From Macrotis lagotis (lineage: Eukaryota; Chordata; Mammalia; Peramelemorphia; Peramelidae): a stretch of 64,000 bases of DNA. The position numbers were made by a program, and so were the translations under genes. The stretch lies in NCBI RefSeq assembly GCF_037893015.1, contig NC_133658.1, positions 886,118,977-886,182,976 of the forward strand. Reading direction: 5' to 3'. Below, piece by piece: positions 30,940 to 41,499 of this stretch. The stretch's first letter is position 1. Each line of letters opens with the position of its first letter. The notes below the pieces were generated by a model. That model was given only the letters and a program-made list of their open reading frames with translations, was not told the DNA's origin and did no database searches.

Positions 30940-31030
30940 TACATGTCCAGGTCCATTGCCCTATCCCTATCCCCAAGGCCTAGCCCTGTAACTAGCACAT
31001 AATAGGCACTTGAATAAATGAATAATAAGC
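30940..31030 (+). mobile_element. L2 3' end fragment
   Basis: CCCAAGGCCTAGCCCTGTAA, CTAGCACATAATAGGCACTT, GAATAAATGAATAATAAGC. Confidence 0.55.
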
Positions 31031-31059
31031 ATTTATTAGGCACTAAGCATTGTCCTCAT

Positions 31060-31510
31060 GGAATGGAATAACGAAACAGATTTCTCATTGCCACCCTTCT
31101 GATTCCCATTCTGGAGGCTTCCCTGGGCACTCATGGTGCCAGGCCCTTCACTTTTCATGCCTGTAATTAGAAATAATCTCCTTAGGAAAACAGGAATCCT
31201 GTTGTCTTGGCCTCACAGGATGAAGTCTGTTCTAAGATTTGTGCCTCACTTTCCAGAGCTAAACAAAGTCGAGGGTTCATGTGCCACCCCAGGCCTGTCT
31301 GTGAGAAAGAGCAGGCTGATCTAAAGCCTTTTTTTTTTTTCTCTCTGGGGAGCAAAGAAGCAGCCAACCCCCAGGTCCAGCCCAACCTGAAAGACCAGAT
31401 TTGCTAATTAGAAGTCAGCCAGGAGGTCCCATCACCCTCCCTCAGCTCCTGACTTTAACCTCTTCCTTCCCTCCAGTCCTGAGGGCTGCTAACCTGCAGT
31501 GCAAGGTAAA
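31060..31510. promoter_or_regulatory. Non-repetitive block, candidate regulatory or exonic sequence
   Basis: About 450 bp of balanced composition with no repeat family recognised. It contains homeodomain-type TAATTAG motifs (about 31163 and 31405). Near the right end, a polypyrimidine tract plus CTCCAG (31471-31476) and a donor-like AAG|GTAAAG (31503-31511) flank 29 bp that could be a tiny exon. Both readings are speculative. Confidence 0.2.
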
Positions 31511-32284
31511 GATGGTTTGATTCCATCAAAAAAAAAAAAGCTTTCTCCCAACCCATCCCCCCTTTGGCATTCCCAAAGCTGACCTGTTTCTAGGTAGGAG
31601 CAGGTGAGGCTCTCCTTCATGCATGGGAACGAAAGCACTGAAGAGTCCCTAACAAGAAAAACATGGAAGGCAGTAACCAGTCTCATGATTCAGGGCCCTT
31701 TTGCTAGATGAACAGGACTATTTAAGGAGAGAGATAGGTGGTTCATTTAAAAAAATTTTTCTCATTTAAAAGTCAAACAATATTTCTCTATACAAAGAAC
31801 TGAAAAGAGGATTAAAACTTTGTTATGAAACTATTTATTAAGCTTGGGATTTGGGGGGAATATATTACATCTCATATTGTAACTTCAACATTGCCCTGCT
31901 AATATCTGTCCCCTCCATTAAAAGAAAATTACTGATGTCTTTAAAAAAATTAAAACTTTCCTTTTTTTTCTTACTATCACCTCTCAATAATTCTCCTCTG
32001 CTACTCTCCAATTTCAAAGGAACCCCATTATAATATCAACTGTTATCAAGCACCACAAATTCACACATTGGTTGTGTCTGAAAGTATTTCTCTTGTTCTG
32101 CACCTCTGGATTATCACCTCTCTTTCAAGAGGTAACACACATGATTCACCATCACTCTCCAGGACTCATGATTGGTTATTTATTGATGATAAGAGAGGAA
32201 CGTCCAGCAAGAGGAACCCACCACACCCAAAGGTTTCCCATTAAACCTTGCAACACCTTTGATTGACAGCTGGATGGATGGATC
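31511..32284. other. Unassigned interval
   Basis: Contains A-runs (31529-31540, 31748-31760) and AT-rich stretches. No repeat family or gene recognised. Confidence 0.35.
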
Positions 32285-32299
32285 CTTGATAGATAAATA

Positions 32300-32425
32300 G
32301 ATGGATTAGATTAGATTGGGAGCTCCTTGAGGGAAGGGACTGCTTTTTGCCTTTTTTTATATCCCCAGTGAGAAGCAAAGTGTCTGATACAAAGTGCTTA
32401 ATGCCTATTGAACTGATGAGACAGA
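32300..32425 (+). mobile_element. L2 3' end
   Basis: GATTGGGAGCTCCTTGAGGG, AAGGGACTGC, TTTTTATATCCCCAGTGAGA, AAGTGCTTAATGCCTATTG. Confidence 0.65.
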
Positions 32426-32535
32426 ACAAATGTATTTAGAATGTGCCAGATGAAATATAATATAAGCACCTATATAATACATTAGAACTTATATAAGGGG
32501 ACATATATTATATAAGTAAGATACTGTATTTAAGT

Positions 32536-32590
<55 letters not shown>
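32536..32590. repeat. (CA)n(TA)n microsatellite
   Basis: About 10 CA units followed by about 17 TA units. Confidence 0.96.
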
Positions 32591-32591
<1 letters not shown>

Positions 32592-32934
32592 TTATATATG
32601 TAAGCAAGACTGCCCTCCAAAAGCTTATATTCTAATGGAAAAAGACCATGTCCCTTTCTATAAAGGAGGGATAAGAAGGGGGACATACCCATTGTAGCAT
32701 GGCATGATGATGATCATGAGGTTAGATGGAGACTGGAATCCAGGCAAGGTGAGGCTAAAACTGACTAATCAGAATATGGGGTGGTTCCAGGAGCAGAGTT
32801 CAATGTTTTGATGGAGCAGAGGTGGAGTTGAAGGCCAATGAAGGAAAATCATGAGGCTGTATTTGCTGTTTTGCTCTACTCATTGTTCTTAGTTCAATTT
32901 CCTGGCCTGAACATCACCACCATAACACAAATTT

Positions 32935-33175
32935 ATAGAGTGCTTTAAAGTTTGCAAATCACTTTAGATAGGTCATCTCATTTTAGTCTCTCACAAGAAC
33001 CTCAGAAGGTAAATCCTATCATGATTTTCCCCTGTTTTATAGATGAGGAAACTGGGGTCAACAGAGGTTAAGTGACTTGCCTAGAGTCACACAGTTAGGA
33101 AGTATCTGAAGTCAGATTTGAACTTAGATCCCCCAAGTCCTGTGCATTATCTCCCAGGATATCTAGCTGCATCAT
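32935..33175 (-). mobile_element. MIR/THER-type SINE
   Basis: GAGTGCTTTAAAGTTTGCAA, ATCACTTTAGATAGGTCATC, TATAGATGAGGAAACTGGGG, GACTTGCCTAGAGTCACACA, ending ATATCTAGCTGC. Confidence 0.78.
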
Positions 33176-33377
33176 CATCTTCCACATGATGGCTCTTTCA
33201 ACAATTGAACACAGGTATCTTCCACCCTCCTCTTTTCCCACATTCTTTTCTTCCTTACGATAAACACTCCCAGTTCCTCAAGTGGATTTTCCTATGTTAA
33301 GGGCTAGAAGTCATTCAGTCTTTTACCATTCTACTCACTCTTCTTTAAGACATTTTCTATCTCCGTCAATAATTGTA

Positions 33378-33519
33378 GGGGCAGCTAGGTGACATAGTGG
33401 ATAGAGCACTGGCCCTGCAGTCAGGAGTACCTGAGTTCAAATCCAGTTTCAGACACCTGTTAATTGTCTAGCTGTGTGGCCTTGGACATTGTCTTAAATT
33501 TTAAAAAAATAGATTAAAA
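33378..33519 (+). mobile_element. Short tRNA-like SINE
   Basis: GGGGCAGCTAGGTGACATAG, GAGTTCAAATCCAGTTTCAG, TGTGTGGCCTTGGACATTG. The usual CACTTAACCCCATTGCC part is deleted. Bracketed by the 10-bp duplication AATAATTGTA (33368-33377 and 33520-33529). Confidence 0.85.
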
Positions 33520-33529
33520 AATAATTGTA

Positions 33530-33665
33530 AACACTGATTAAATGATTGTTATGTTCTAGATACTGTATTTATCATTCAGGATACAAATATGAAAAAAAGA
33601 AAGGCATCTCTGCCCTCTTGGAGCTTACAATCTAATGAGGAAGATAACACACACAAAATGGAGAG
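33530..33665 (+). mobile_element. CR1/L3-like fragment
   Basis: GTTCTAGATACTGTATTTAT, TACAAATATGAAAAAAAG, CTTGGAGCTTACAATCTAAT, GAGGAAGATAACACACAC. Same family as 6260-6490. Confidence 0.55.
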
Positions 33666-34434
33666 ACAGGGAGCATAGTGGAGTCCAGTGCAAGGACAGC
33701 AGCTGATGGCAAATGAAGAGATGTCCACCCTTGGAGCCCTCTTTAATGGAGTCTTTGGTGGAAGATTTTAGCTCTGCCTTCCATCCATTCAATCAGAGGG
33801 ACAGAGGTGACTGAGAGGACTGCTGAGGTGTGAGTATCAAGCTTATGTAGTCTCCAAGGATGATGAGGGTCCAAGAAATGCAGCTGACAGGTGCTCAGAG
33901 CAATACTTCAGATAAAGTTTGACCCAGGAGAGGCCAGAAGGACTGTTCTCATCTCCTTATTCCTGGAAGCTAAACCTCCCTTGAGGTATCTCTAGATCTC
34001 AGTGGGGTTTTTTTGCTTGTCACATGAGACTGATGACTCATATTGAGCTTGCATGTTCTATAAACCTGAGATCTTTTTTCAAACAAACTTTTGTGTAACC
34101 ATGCCGCCAACATCTTGTAGTTGTGATGATTTCTTTGAACTCAAATATAAGACCATCGATAGGGGATTTCCTCCTTTACATTCAACCCAATGCTTTAGAC
34201 TGCCAAGGTTTTTTTGGATGATATTTTTTTGGATGTATGTTTGCTATTTCTCCTAGCCTTGTGTCATCTGCCAATTTGGTGAGCACACCATCCAAACCTT
34301 TATCCAAGTGGTTGAAAAAAGATTTCTTGATCCATTGACACTGAACCATTAGCAACTTCTCTTAGAACCAGGTTTTTTAGCCAGTCCCAAATTCATCAAT
34401 TGTTTTGTTATCCAGTCCACATTTCTCCATCTTC

Positions 34435-34655
34435 TCCACCTACCCTATTCTTCTCCCCTACCCTATTCTTCTACCCTCAGCCAGTAATCTCAAACTTCTG
34501 GTGTTTATAGATTGGGCAAAATTGTTTGGAAATGATCTTCCCCAATGGATTGTAAGTTCTTTGAGAGCAGGGACTATAATTTTTCCTTTCTTTGTATCCC
34601 CAGAACTTAGTATAGTGTCTGGTATATTGTAAGCTCTTAACTTAATTACTGACTT
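34435..34655 (+). mobile_element. L2 3' end
   Basis: CCAATGGATTGTAAGTTCTT, TGAGAGCAGGGACTATAATT, TTTGTATCCCCAGAACTTAG, TATAGTGTCTGG. Its left boundary is unclear and follows a short tandem CCCTACCCTATTCTTCT-type repeat. Confidence 0.6.
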
Positions 34656-34854
34656 TGCCAGGTTCTAGGATAATTGCATCCATGTATCTATTAGTCAACT
34701 ATCAATGAACAGGAATAAAGTGAGCCAGCTCTGACCTGTCCTTAAGCTATGTGGGTCTTTGTAATTACTGTTTCCTTTCCTAATGTTCTCTCATACCAAT
34801 TAGAGAATTTTTCCAGGAATAGAAGTTAAGTTCACTGGCCTATAGTTTGCTATT

Positions 34855-34855
34855 T

Positions 34856-34939
<84 letters not shown>

Positions 34940-34941
34940 TT
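34855..34941. repeat. (TTTC)n microsatellite
   Basis: About 21 uninterrupted tetranucleotide units. Unlike the (TTTC)n at 18634, no SINE body adjoins this array. Confidence 0.97.
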
Positions 34942-35142
34942 TGATAATAAGGATACTGATTGGTTTTCTCCCATTCTCTACAATCTCACTTTTAAAAATA
35001 GCATTTATTTAAATATTTTCATAGCTATTTTTGGCTTTTTCATAACCTTCATTTCTACCTACTCCTCCCTAGTTGACAAAGGAAAGAGAAAAGAATCAAT
35101 TCCTCAAAACCAATCAACCTCTTGGGAAGCCATAAGCAATAT

Positions 35143-35261
35143 ATTTTTTTTTAAGGCAATGGGGTTTAAGACAATAATTAAGTGTCTGAGTTCAGATTTG
35201 AACTAAAGTCCTCCTGACTCCAGGGCTGGTGCTCTATCCACTGCACCGTGTAGCTGCCCCA
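35143..35261 (-). mobile_element. Short SINE, internally deleted
   Basis: TTTTTTAAGGCAATGGGG, then a jump to AATAATTAAGTGTCTGAG, TCCTCCTGACTCCAGGGCTG, GTGTAGCTGCCCC. The part corresponding to CTTGCCCAAGGTCACACAG is missing. A likely duplication ATAAGCAATAT / ATAAACAATAT flanks it (about 35132-35142 and 35262-35272). Confidence 0.8.
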
Positions 35262-35420
35262 ATAAACAATATTGTATGTCCATAATTCCATCCCACTCTA
35301 AAGAAGGAAACGAGGCAAATATCTTTAACTCTTCTTCAAGGTTGTTAAATATTACTAAAGGTGACTCAGTTATGACATCTCATTCTTTTGGAAACTGAGG
35401 ATGAATTTCATTTGGATCTG

Positions 35421-35845
35421 TTCTCAGGTAGCAAAATGGCACCATGAATAGATAAGACTGCTGGACCAGAAGTCAGGAAGTAATCAAATATCCAGATAGT
35501 TAAATGTTCAGACACTCAGTAATTGTTTGACCCTAGGCAAGACACTTCTCCTCTCCCTTGGTTTTCTCAACTGTAAAATGGGAATGATAACAATATCTAC
35601 TTCTCAGAGTTGTTACTGGTTTTTGTTTTGTTGTTGGCAATCGGGGTTAAGGGGCTTTTCCAGAGTCAAACAGCTCTAAGTAGCTGAAGCTGGATTTGAA
35701 ATTAGGCCTCCTGACTTCAGAGCCACCTAGTTGCCCCCCCCCCCCACCCAGGGGTTGTTGTAAGGATCAAGTGACATAATAATTATACAGTACTTAGAAG
35801 AGAATTTGGAATATAGTGGGTGCTGAATAAATGCTTATTCCCTTC
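35421..35845 (+). mobile_element. MIR/THER-type SINE hosting an antisense SINE
   Basis: Left part: GTAGCAAAATGGCACCATGA, GACCCTAGGCAAGACACTTC, CTCAACTGTAAAATGGGAAT. Right part: TTGTTGTAAGGATCAAGTGA, GTGGGTGCTGAATAAATGC. An antisense SINE (about 35627-35745: GCAATCGGGGTTAAGGGGCT, CACCTAGTTGCCCCC) lies between. Confidence 0.7.
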
Positions 35846-35932
35846 CTTATTCCCATGTGGCCTGAATGCGCTGAGGGTAGCTAGGAACTTTCTTATGATC
35901 TTCTTTCTTATCTCAGACAACAGCCCTTTGTT

Positions 35933-36190
35933 TGTCATCACTGGTTTCTTGTTTCCAGTGCAGTGGTCTTTCTCCTTTGGAGAGAAAAATGAAGGAAAAT
36001 AACAAGTGAAATGGATAGCCATTGATGTTATATGACTTAATTGGTAAAAAACCATTTACTTTGCAACTTTTGCGAGCTTTTTGAAATTACAAATTAATAA
36101 ATTATGTTTTGGCATAAAATGTTGTTGTAGGAGTTCAAGGAATTATGAGGAGAAAATAGGCTATAACCTATTGATCTTTCAAAATCAAAT
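35933..36190 (+). repeat. Inverted repeat, left arm
   Basis: This approximately 258-bp arm is matched, in reverse complement, by 38199-38610 once the SINE there is removed. Shared strings include GCAGTGGTCTTTCTCCTTTG, CATTGATGTTATATGACTTA, ACCATTTACTTTGCAACTTT and TTTTGGCATAAAATGTTG. By eye the arms are about 90 percent identical, with small indels. I do not recognise the sequence as a known repeat family. Confidence 0.9.
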
Positions 36191-38198
36191 TTGACTCCTA
36201 GAATGTTGGAACTTTAAGAGATCCTAAAGATAGTTTATTTATATTATATATTATATTATATATTGATTATTTATATTATTTCACAGATTATGAGCCTGAG
36301 GTCCAGAGAGGTTGTGATAAACCAAAAGTCACACAGCTAGAATTCAGTTACAGGACTGGAATGTGGTTTCTACCGAGCAGCAGTCCAGTATGCTTATGGC
36401 TATCGTACTGATTCTAAATCTCTATTAAATATCTACATTATCCATAGTAATGAGTGACCGGATGGATTGTGTCTTTGAGATAAGAGTACAGTCAGGAGGA
36501 CCAAAAATCATAAATCTTGTACTTTATCAGTTTCTGGAACGAAGTTAATTTAACTTCAGATGACACATTTAACATCTTCAGTCCTGAGAGTCTTTAGAAG
36601 CTAATTACTAGCAAAGATTTTGAAATTTTGGGGCTCCCTCTCAAGCTCTCACACTAAAATTTGATAAATTGTGGATGTCTCTTTCTTCCCTACCATGATC
36701 CTTTAATTCCTTTTTTCTAAAAGTTCTCGACTTCTAAAGTAAATCCTACAATAAGTAATTGTCAGTTCTTTCAAAACGTTGTGTTTAAAATGACAGTTAA
36801 ATCATTCCACAGAAGCACAACTAAGGTGAGGTAACTGGAGCTTTGGATCAGTTTGCTGAAATTTAGAAGGCACCAACAACACTGTTCTGGGATTTACTTT
36901 TTCCCCTAAGAGGCTTCCCATGAGATTCCCTTTCCCTCTGTCCTTAATGCTACCCTTTTCCCTTACTCCAAGCAAAAAAGTTTCCAGTTGCACACCTGTA
37001 TTTCCTCAAATGAATGCAGACTTTTGCCTGACAGAACATTTTAGTTTTAACTTAATAACACAACTGTGCCAGTCAGGAAGTTTTTTCATCCTTAATTACC
37101 TTCTAACCATCCTTTTACTTTGACAAAAGTTTATTAATTGTTAACTGTATGTAAAGCCTTCCAATAAAAGACCTACCTACTCCAATGGCTCATCTCAGTG
37201 GAGAAAATGACTCTGGGTTCTAAAAATCAATGCCAACAGAAGACTTAGATCCCAACTTCCTTAAAGAGAAGAACTAGGACATTTTGTTTTTCATCCCTAA
37301 CTATTAGCATGACACCTTTCACATTTGAATGCTTTATAATGGTCAGTGAGTTGAAGGGAGGCTTTGGCATATGAAAGCTTTCAGGGTTTTATAGAGAATA
37401 AGAAAGGCAGCTGAGCGTCATAGTTAGTAGAACACTAAACTTGAAATCAGAGAGACCTGAGTTCAAATTCTACTTCAGACACTTAACTAGCTATATAAGA
37501 CCCTGGACAGATTGCTTGACTTCTCTCACCCTCAATTTCCTTATCTATAAAATGAGGTTAATAATAGTCCCTACTTTCCAGAATCAAATGAGATCACATA
37601 TGTAAAACACTTTGCACACCTTAAAGTGTTAATTTTATATAATATATAACATAATTATATGTGTATATATATAATATTAACTATTAACTATATATATAAT
37701 ATGAACTATAATATTAACCACCACCATAAGTAGAAATGTTTGTAACTGGAATAACTGGCATAAAATACAAGCTTGATTCAGTTGAGGGGTAGGATAAGAT
37801 TACTGGGGACACCCCTTCTCCAGCCCAGTCTCTGAAGTTGTTCTCCTTAGTGGAAAGGAGAGCTAGTTTTGGGAATCATCATTAGCAAATTTCTTCTTTT
37901 AACTAATTATTCTAAGTAGGTACTAAACTCCATTTTTTTCCTGAGCTGCTTAAGAACTGAAAGTACTGTCAGCACCCTCTAAATTTCAGTGCCCTGAAGC
38001 AAAATGCCAATCACCTGTCCTAGTTACAGCTCTGCCTGGAGCAAATTGTCTATTTGTAATTTGGGGAAGCAGTCTAGATAAGTGCAGAGAGACTCAGCCA
38101 CAAAGGGCTGGCTACAGGGTTTTAAAACTGGTTCTAGTCCCTCGTTATCGGAGAAGACCAAAATAATGGATGAACTTTTGGGACTACAATTTTTTGAT
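36191..38198. other. Interior between inverted repeat arms
   Basis: About 2 kb. It contains an AT-rich stretch (36236-36280), an antisense MIR (about 36285-36400), non-repetitive sequence (about 36600-37250) and a sense MIR/THER (about 37405-37640: GAGAGACCTGAGTTCAAATT, CCTTATCTATAAAATGAGG). An AT-rich tract (37638-37720) and unassigned sequence follow to 38198. No transposase-like ORF is visible. Confidence 0.55.
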
Positions 38199-38610
38199 TT
38201 AGAAAGATCAATAAGTTATAGCCTATTTTCTTCTCATAATTCCTTAAACTCCTACAACATTTTATGCCAAAACAATTTATAAATTTTTAATTTCAAAAAA
38301 GCCAGTAAAAGTTGCAAAGTAAATGGTTTTTGCCAACTAAGTCATATAACATCAATGGATATCCATCTCACTTGTTATTTTCTTCATTTTTCTCTCCAAA
38401 GGAGAAAGACCAGGGGCGGCTAGGTGGTGTAGTGGATAAAGCACCAGTCTTGGAGTCAGGAGTACCTGGGTTCAAATCCAGTCTCAGACACTTAATAATT
38501 ACCTAGCTGTGTGGCCTTGGGCAAGCCACTTAATCCCATTTGCCTTGCAAAAACCTAAAAAAAAAAAACCCAAAGGAGAAAGACCACTGCATTGGAAAAA
38601 AGAAATCAGT
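38199..38610 (-). repeat. Inverted repeat, right arm (carries a SINE)
   Basis: Reverse-complement partner of 35933-36190. The pairing runs 38199-38412 and then 38587-38610, on either side of a short SINE with an exact target-site duplication. The arm duplication therefore predates that SINE. Confidence 0.9.
38413..38569 (+). mobile_element. Short SINE with 17-bp exact TSD
   Basis: GGGGCGGCTAGGTGGTGTAG, GGGTTCAAATCCAGTCTCAG, CCATTTGCCTTGCAAAAACC, then an A tail. Bracketed by CCAAAGGAGAAAGACCA (38396-38412 and 38570-38586), identical. Confidence 0.95.
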
Positions 38611-38613
38611 TAT

Positions 38614-39484
38614 GACTTTTGGGTTGCAATATGTGTTGGTAGAGAGAGTAGGGGATACCTCTTCCTGTAGGACTGAAATAAGGGTGTACAGAGCAATGTT
38701 CAACACACTGAAGGCTATATTTAAAGCTTCAAAGAATCTGGGAGGTGAACATTTCTTCCAATGATACAGATTGCAATTCCTCTGTGCCCATCCGTCTTGT
38801 ATGACTCATTTCTTTGTCCTCCCATTTTGTTTGCCCTACAGGGTCTATCTAGTGTGTGTTGGGCCCTTTCCCACCTTCCTCTCAGCTTCCCCCAAAATAC
38901 CATATGGACACACTTGTCTACTATTGCACATGAGCAGTCCCTCTTCTTCTTGGATTATGTATTTCTTCAATGCCTTCCTTAGCTTTTAGTTCTTTTTCAT
39001 ATTTCTTTATTTGTTATATATGACCTCCAGTGCCTGCTTATCATATATCTATCCTTGGTTCTCCAACAGATCCTTGGAAGATTTTCCATTCTTCAGAAGC
39101 TTTCATATTATATAACTCACAGCCTCCCTTATCACCTGTACCAAGCAATCTTTTGTATTATCCCTTAAATGATGGCTTTTTGGTATTGTTAAAACTTGGA
39201 CACACCCCAAACCACTGTTGTCCTGACTTCCTAACTACAGTTACCAATCACATCCAGACAAAAGGGTACAGTAATGAGCATAAGATTCTAAATTTCCTGA
39301 GTATCATGTACCTTTTGTCATTCTCTCTGGTTTTGTAGGCCTCTTTTTCCTAATCTGACAAAAGAAGGGGATTGTATTAGATGAATGCCCTGGATCTATT
39401 ATTTTGTAAACAGTTGTGTTTTGTTTTCTGTCCTGGATGCAACAGGGAACCATGGAGGTTTCTTGGACAAGAGAATCACAGGCC
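38614..39484. other. Unassigned interval
   Basis: No repeat family recognised. The stretch 38760-38990 is pyrimidine-rich on the plus strand, with several short overlapping ORFs but no recognisable protein. Confidence 0.35.
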
Positions 39485-39490
39485 CATTTT

Positions 39491-39556
39491 TTAAAGAAAC
39501 TATTTAAAGAACTATTTTAAACTATTTAAGAAACTATTTTAAGAAACTATTTAAAA
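39491..39556. repeat. 13-bp-unit AT-rich tandem array
   Basis: About five imperfect copies of AAGAAACTATTTT, with deletions in the middle units. Confidence 0.85.
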
Positions 39557-39879
39557 CATAAATTCTAGAATAATAAAAATCTATACTTCAAGCACTAATT
39601 TATATCACTTTTTGAAACCATTAACTCCCTTTTTACCCTGTCATTGCAGCAAGGGTTAGGTTACAGTACTTCCCATGAAGTTAGGGATGGATATATACAT
39701 AGTCCCCTTCCTTTAGAACATGCATGGTAAGATGATGTGTCTTTCTCCACCAAGCAGAAGCATATATACTTCCCAAGAGGGAAGGGTCCTCCCCTCCAAC
39801 TATAAAGGGGTCAAAATGAAGACTGTTTTTAAAGAAATGAAATTACCTAAGTTTTCACAAGAAATATGGATCCTTCAGG

Positions 39880-40195
39880 GGTGCAGTGGATAAAGTACCT
39901 GCCCAAAGTTAGGAGGACCTGGATTGAACTCTTGCCTTAGACATCTACTACTGGGTAACCTTGAGCAAGTCACTTAACCTCACTCAGCCTCAGTTTCCTC
40001 ACCTGTAAAATGAGGAGGTCAGCCTCAATAGTCTCTAATATACCTTTCAACTCTATATCTATGATTCTGTGAAAATAATTTATCTTCCTATGGCTTCTTT
40101 CATTCTCAAATTTAAATCTGATGGTGTCATTCTCTTGTTCAAGAAACTTCTATGACTCCCTATGATCTCTAGGATAAAAGGTAAATTAGGTTTAT
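39880..40195 (+). mobile_element. MIR-type SINE followed by L2 fragment
   Basis: MIR at about 39880-40075: GTGCAGTGGATAAAGTACC, CTTGAGCAAGTCACTTAACC, CAGTTTCCTCACCTGTAAAA, CTATATCTATGATTCTGTGA. L2 at about 40085-40195: GATGGTGTCATTCTCTTGTT, CTCCCTATGATCTCTAGG. Confidence 0.7.
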
Positions 40196-40444
40196 GAATA
40201 GAATGCTAGAATCAGAACCAAAAGTAAATTTAGAAGTCATTTTGTACAATTTTATATTTACAGATAAAAAATAACAGAATGCTACAAATTACTCTATCAA
40301 AATTTTATTTGAATGGCAATGGATAGGGAGGGACAGGGGAAGTTGGATTCAGTTATACTTAATTTTTAAAAAATTAAATCCATGAAATAAATTTTCTTAT
40401 CTGGTAATAATATCTGTTACTATGATCTGAAATTAGTGCTCTCT

Positions 40445-40690
40445 TAGATATAGTGGCACAATGGATAGAATGCCAGACATAGAGTCAGGAAGAATTATCT
40501 TCCTGAGTTCAAATCTGCCTCAGACACTTACTATCTGTGTGATCCTGGGCAAGTCATTTAACCTTGTTTGGCTCCATTTCCTCATTTGTGAAATGAGCTG
40601 GAGAAGGAAATGACAGATCACTCCAGTATCTTTGCCAAGAAAACCCCAAATGGGATCATGAAGAGTTGACCAGGACTAAACAAAAACCAG
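40445..40690 (+). mobile_element. MAR1-type SINE
   Basis: GGCACAATGGATAGAATGCC, GAGTTCAAATCTGCCTCAG, CTCATTTGTGAAATGAGCTG, GAAGGAAATGACAGATCACT, TGCCAAGAAAACCCCAAATG. Head and tail are both present. A small tandem duplication (TTCCTGAG context) sits in the head. Confidence 0.85.
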
Positions 40691-40909
40691 ACATGATGGA
40701 GAGATTTTTATACTTTTTTCATCTCTACAGGATTAAATACTAATTTTAAATCCAGGAAGATAAATCAATAACTTGCTTAAATAGTTTGAGAGATAATGAA
40801 TGCACTTTTTCCTCATTTAAATTGTAACGGGTTCCAATTTGAGGTTAAAGAGTCAGAATACTTTTCAAAGATTGGTTACATTATGGAACCAATAAATATG
40901 TATTTAAAA

Positions 40910-41350
40910 TCAATCATGAGGGTCTTTGAAAAGAAAAGATACCCTTGGAGAGAGAGAAAAAGCAGCATCTGAAATCTCCATATTAATTACAACTGCCCAC
41001 TGGAGAGTCATGTGACATTCTCCAGTTCTCCAAAGACAGAATACAGAACCCAGTTGAAATTGTATGTCCCGGCCTCCCCAGCCATAAGGCTGAATTATAG
41101 TCCAATTAGCTGGAGAGAATGGGGTTTTGTCTCCATCTCCTCCCCAGAGAGGCAAAGGTAAAGCTGGAATTATAATTTTCTGGACAACCCTGTCTGACAG
41201 TGTCTCTCCCACCAGTCCCTGAAGCAAATACTCTGTATGTAAAGAATTACCTTGGATCGAAATGTAAGATGTCAAAGCAGAAAATACAAAGAGCCCCTTT
41301 TTTTCCCAAGCTAAACTGTTGAGATGCTTCTTCAGTAACACCATGATCCC
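40910..41350. promoter_or_regulatory. Non-repetitive block, candidate enhancer
   Basis: No repeat family recognised. It contains several homeodomain-type cores (ATTAATTACA near 40981, CCAATTAGC near 41102, GGAATTATAATTTT near 41166). The minus-strand 144-residue open frame here has no recognisable protein features. Function is inferred from composition alone. Confidence 0.25.
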
Positions 41351-41499
41351 AATAACATATCCTCACTGGAGTAAACGTGGTTATAAAAGTCTTACATCCT
41401 GCCTAGAAAGGCTTCCTGTCTGAATATTTTGACAAGAGAGACCTTTGTATTCCTAAGGATCACTTTTCTCTCATTTTAGCACTGGCCATCAAAGACATA

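Larger units (their letters stand above)
33930..35420. mobile_element. Ancient amniote interspersed repeat, interrupted
   Basis: Phrases such as TGTCATCTGCCAATTTGGTG, CCTTTATCCAAGTGGTTG, AGAATTTTTCCAGGAATAG and TTCACTGGCCTATAGTTTGC match, from memory, a deeply conserved interspersed repeat seen in many amniotes. The copy is broken by an L2 3' end (about 34435-34650), a (TTTC)n array (34855-34941) and a short SINE (35143-35261). It resumes to about 35420 (GAGGATGAATTTCATTTGG). The family name is not certain. Confidence 0.45.

Noticed and set aside
34847-35206. 119-residue ORF with a repeated Phe-Leu-Ser start
   Set aside because: The N-terminal half is translated (TTTC)n, and the rest comes from an old repeat and a SINE.
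40910-41344. Minus-strand 144-residue ORF as a gene
   Set aside because: There is no recognisable family, no splice or promoter context, and ordinary non-coding composition. It is kept only as part of a candidate non-coding element.
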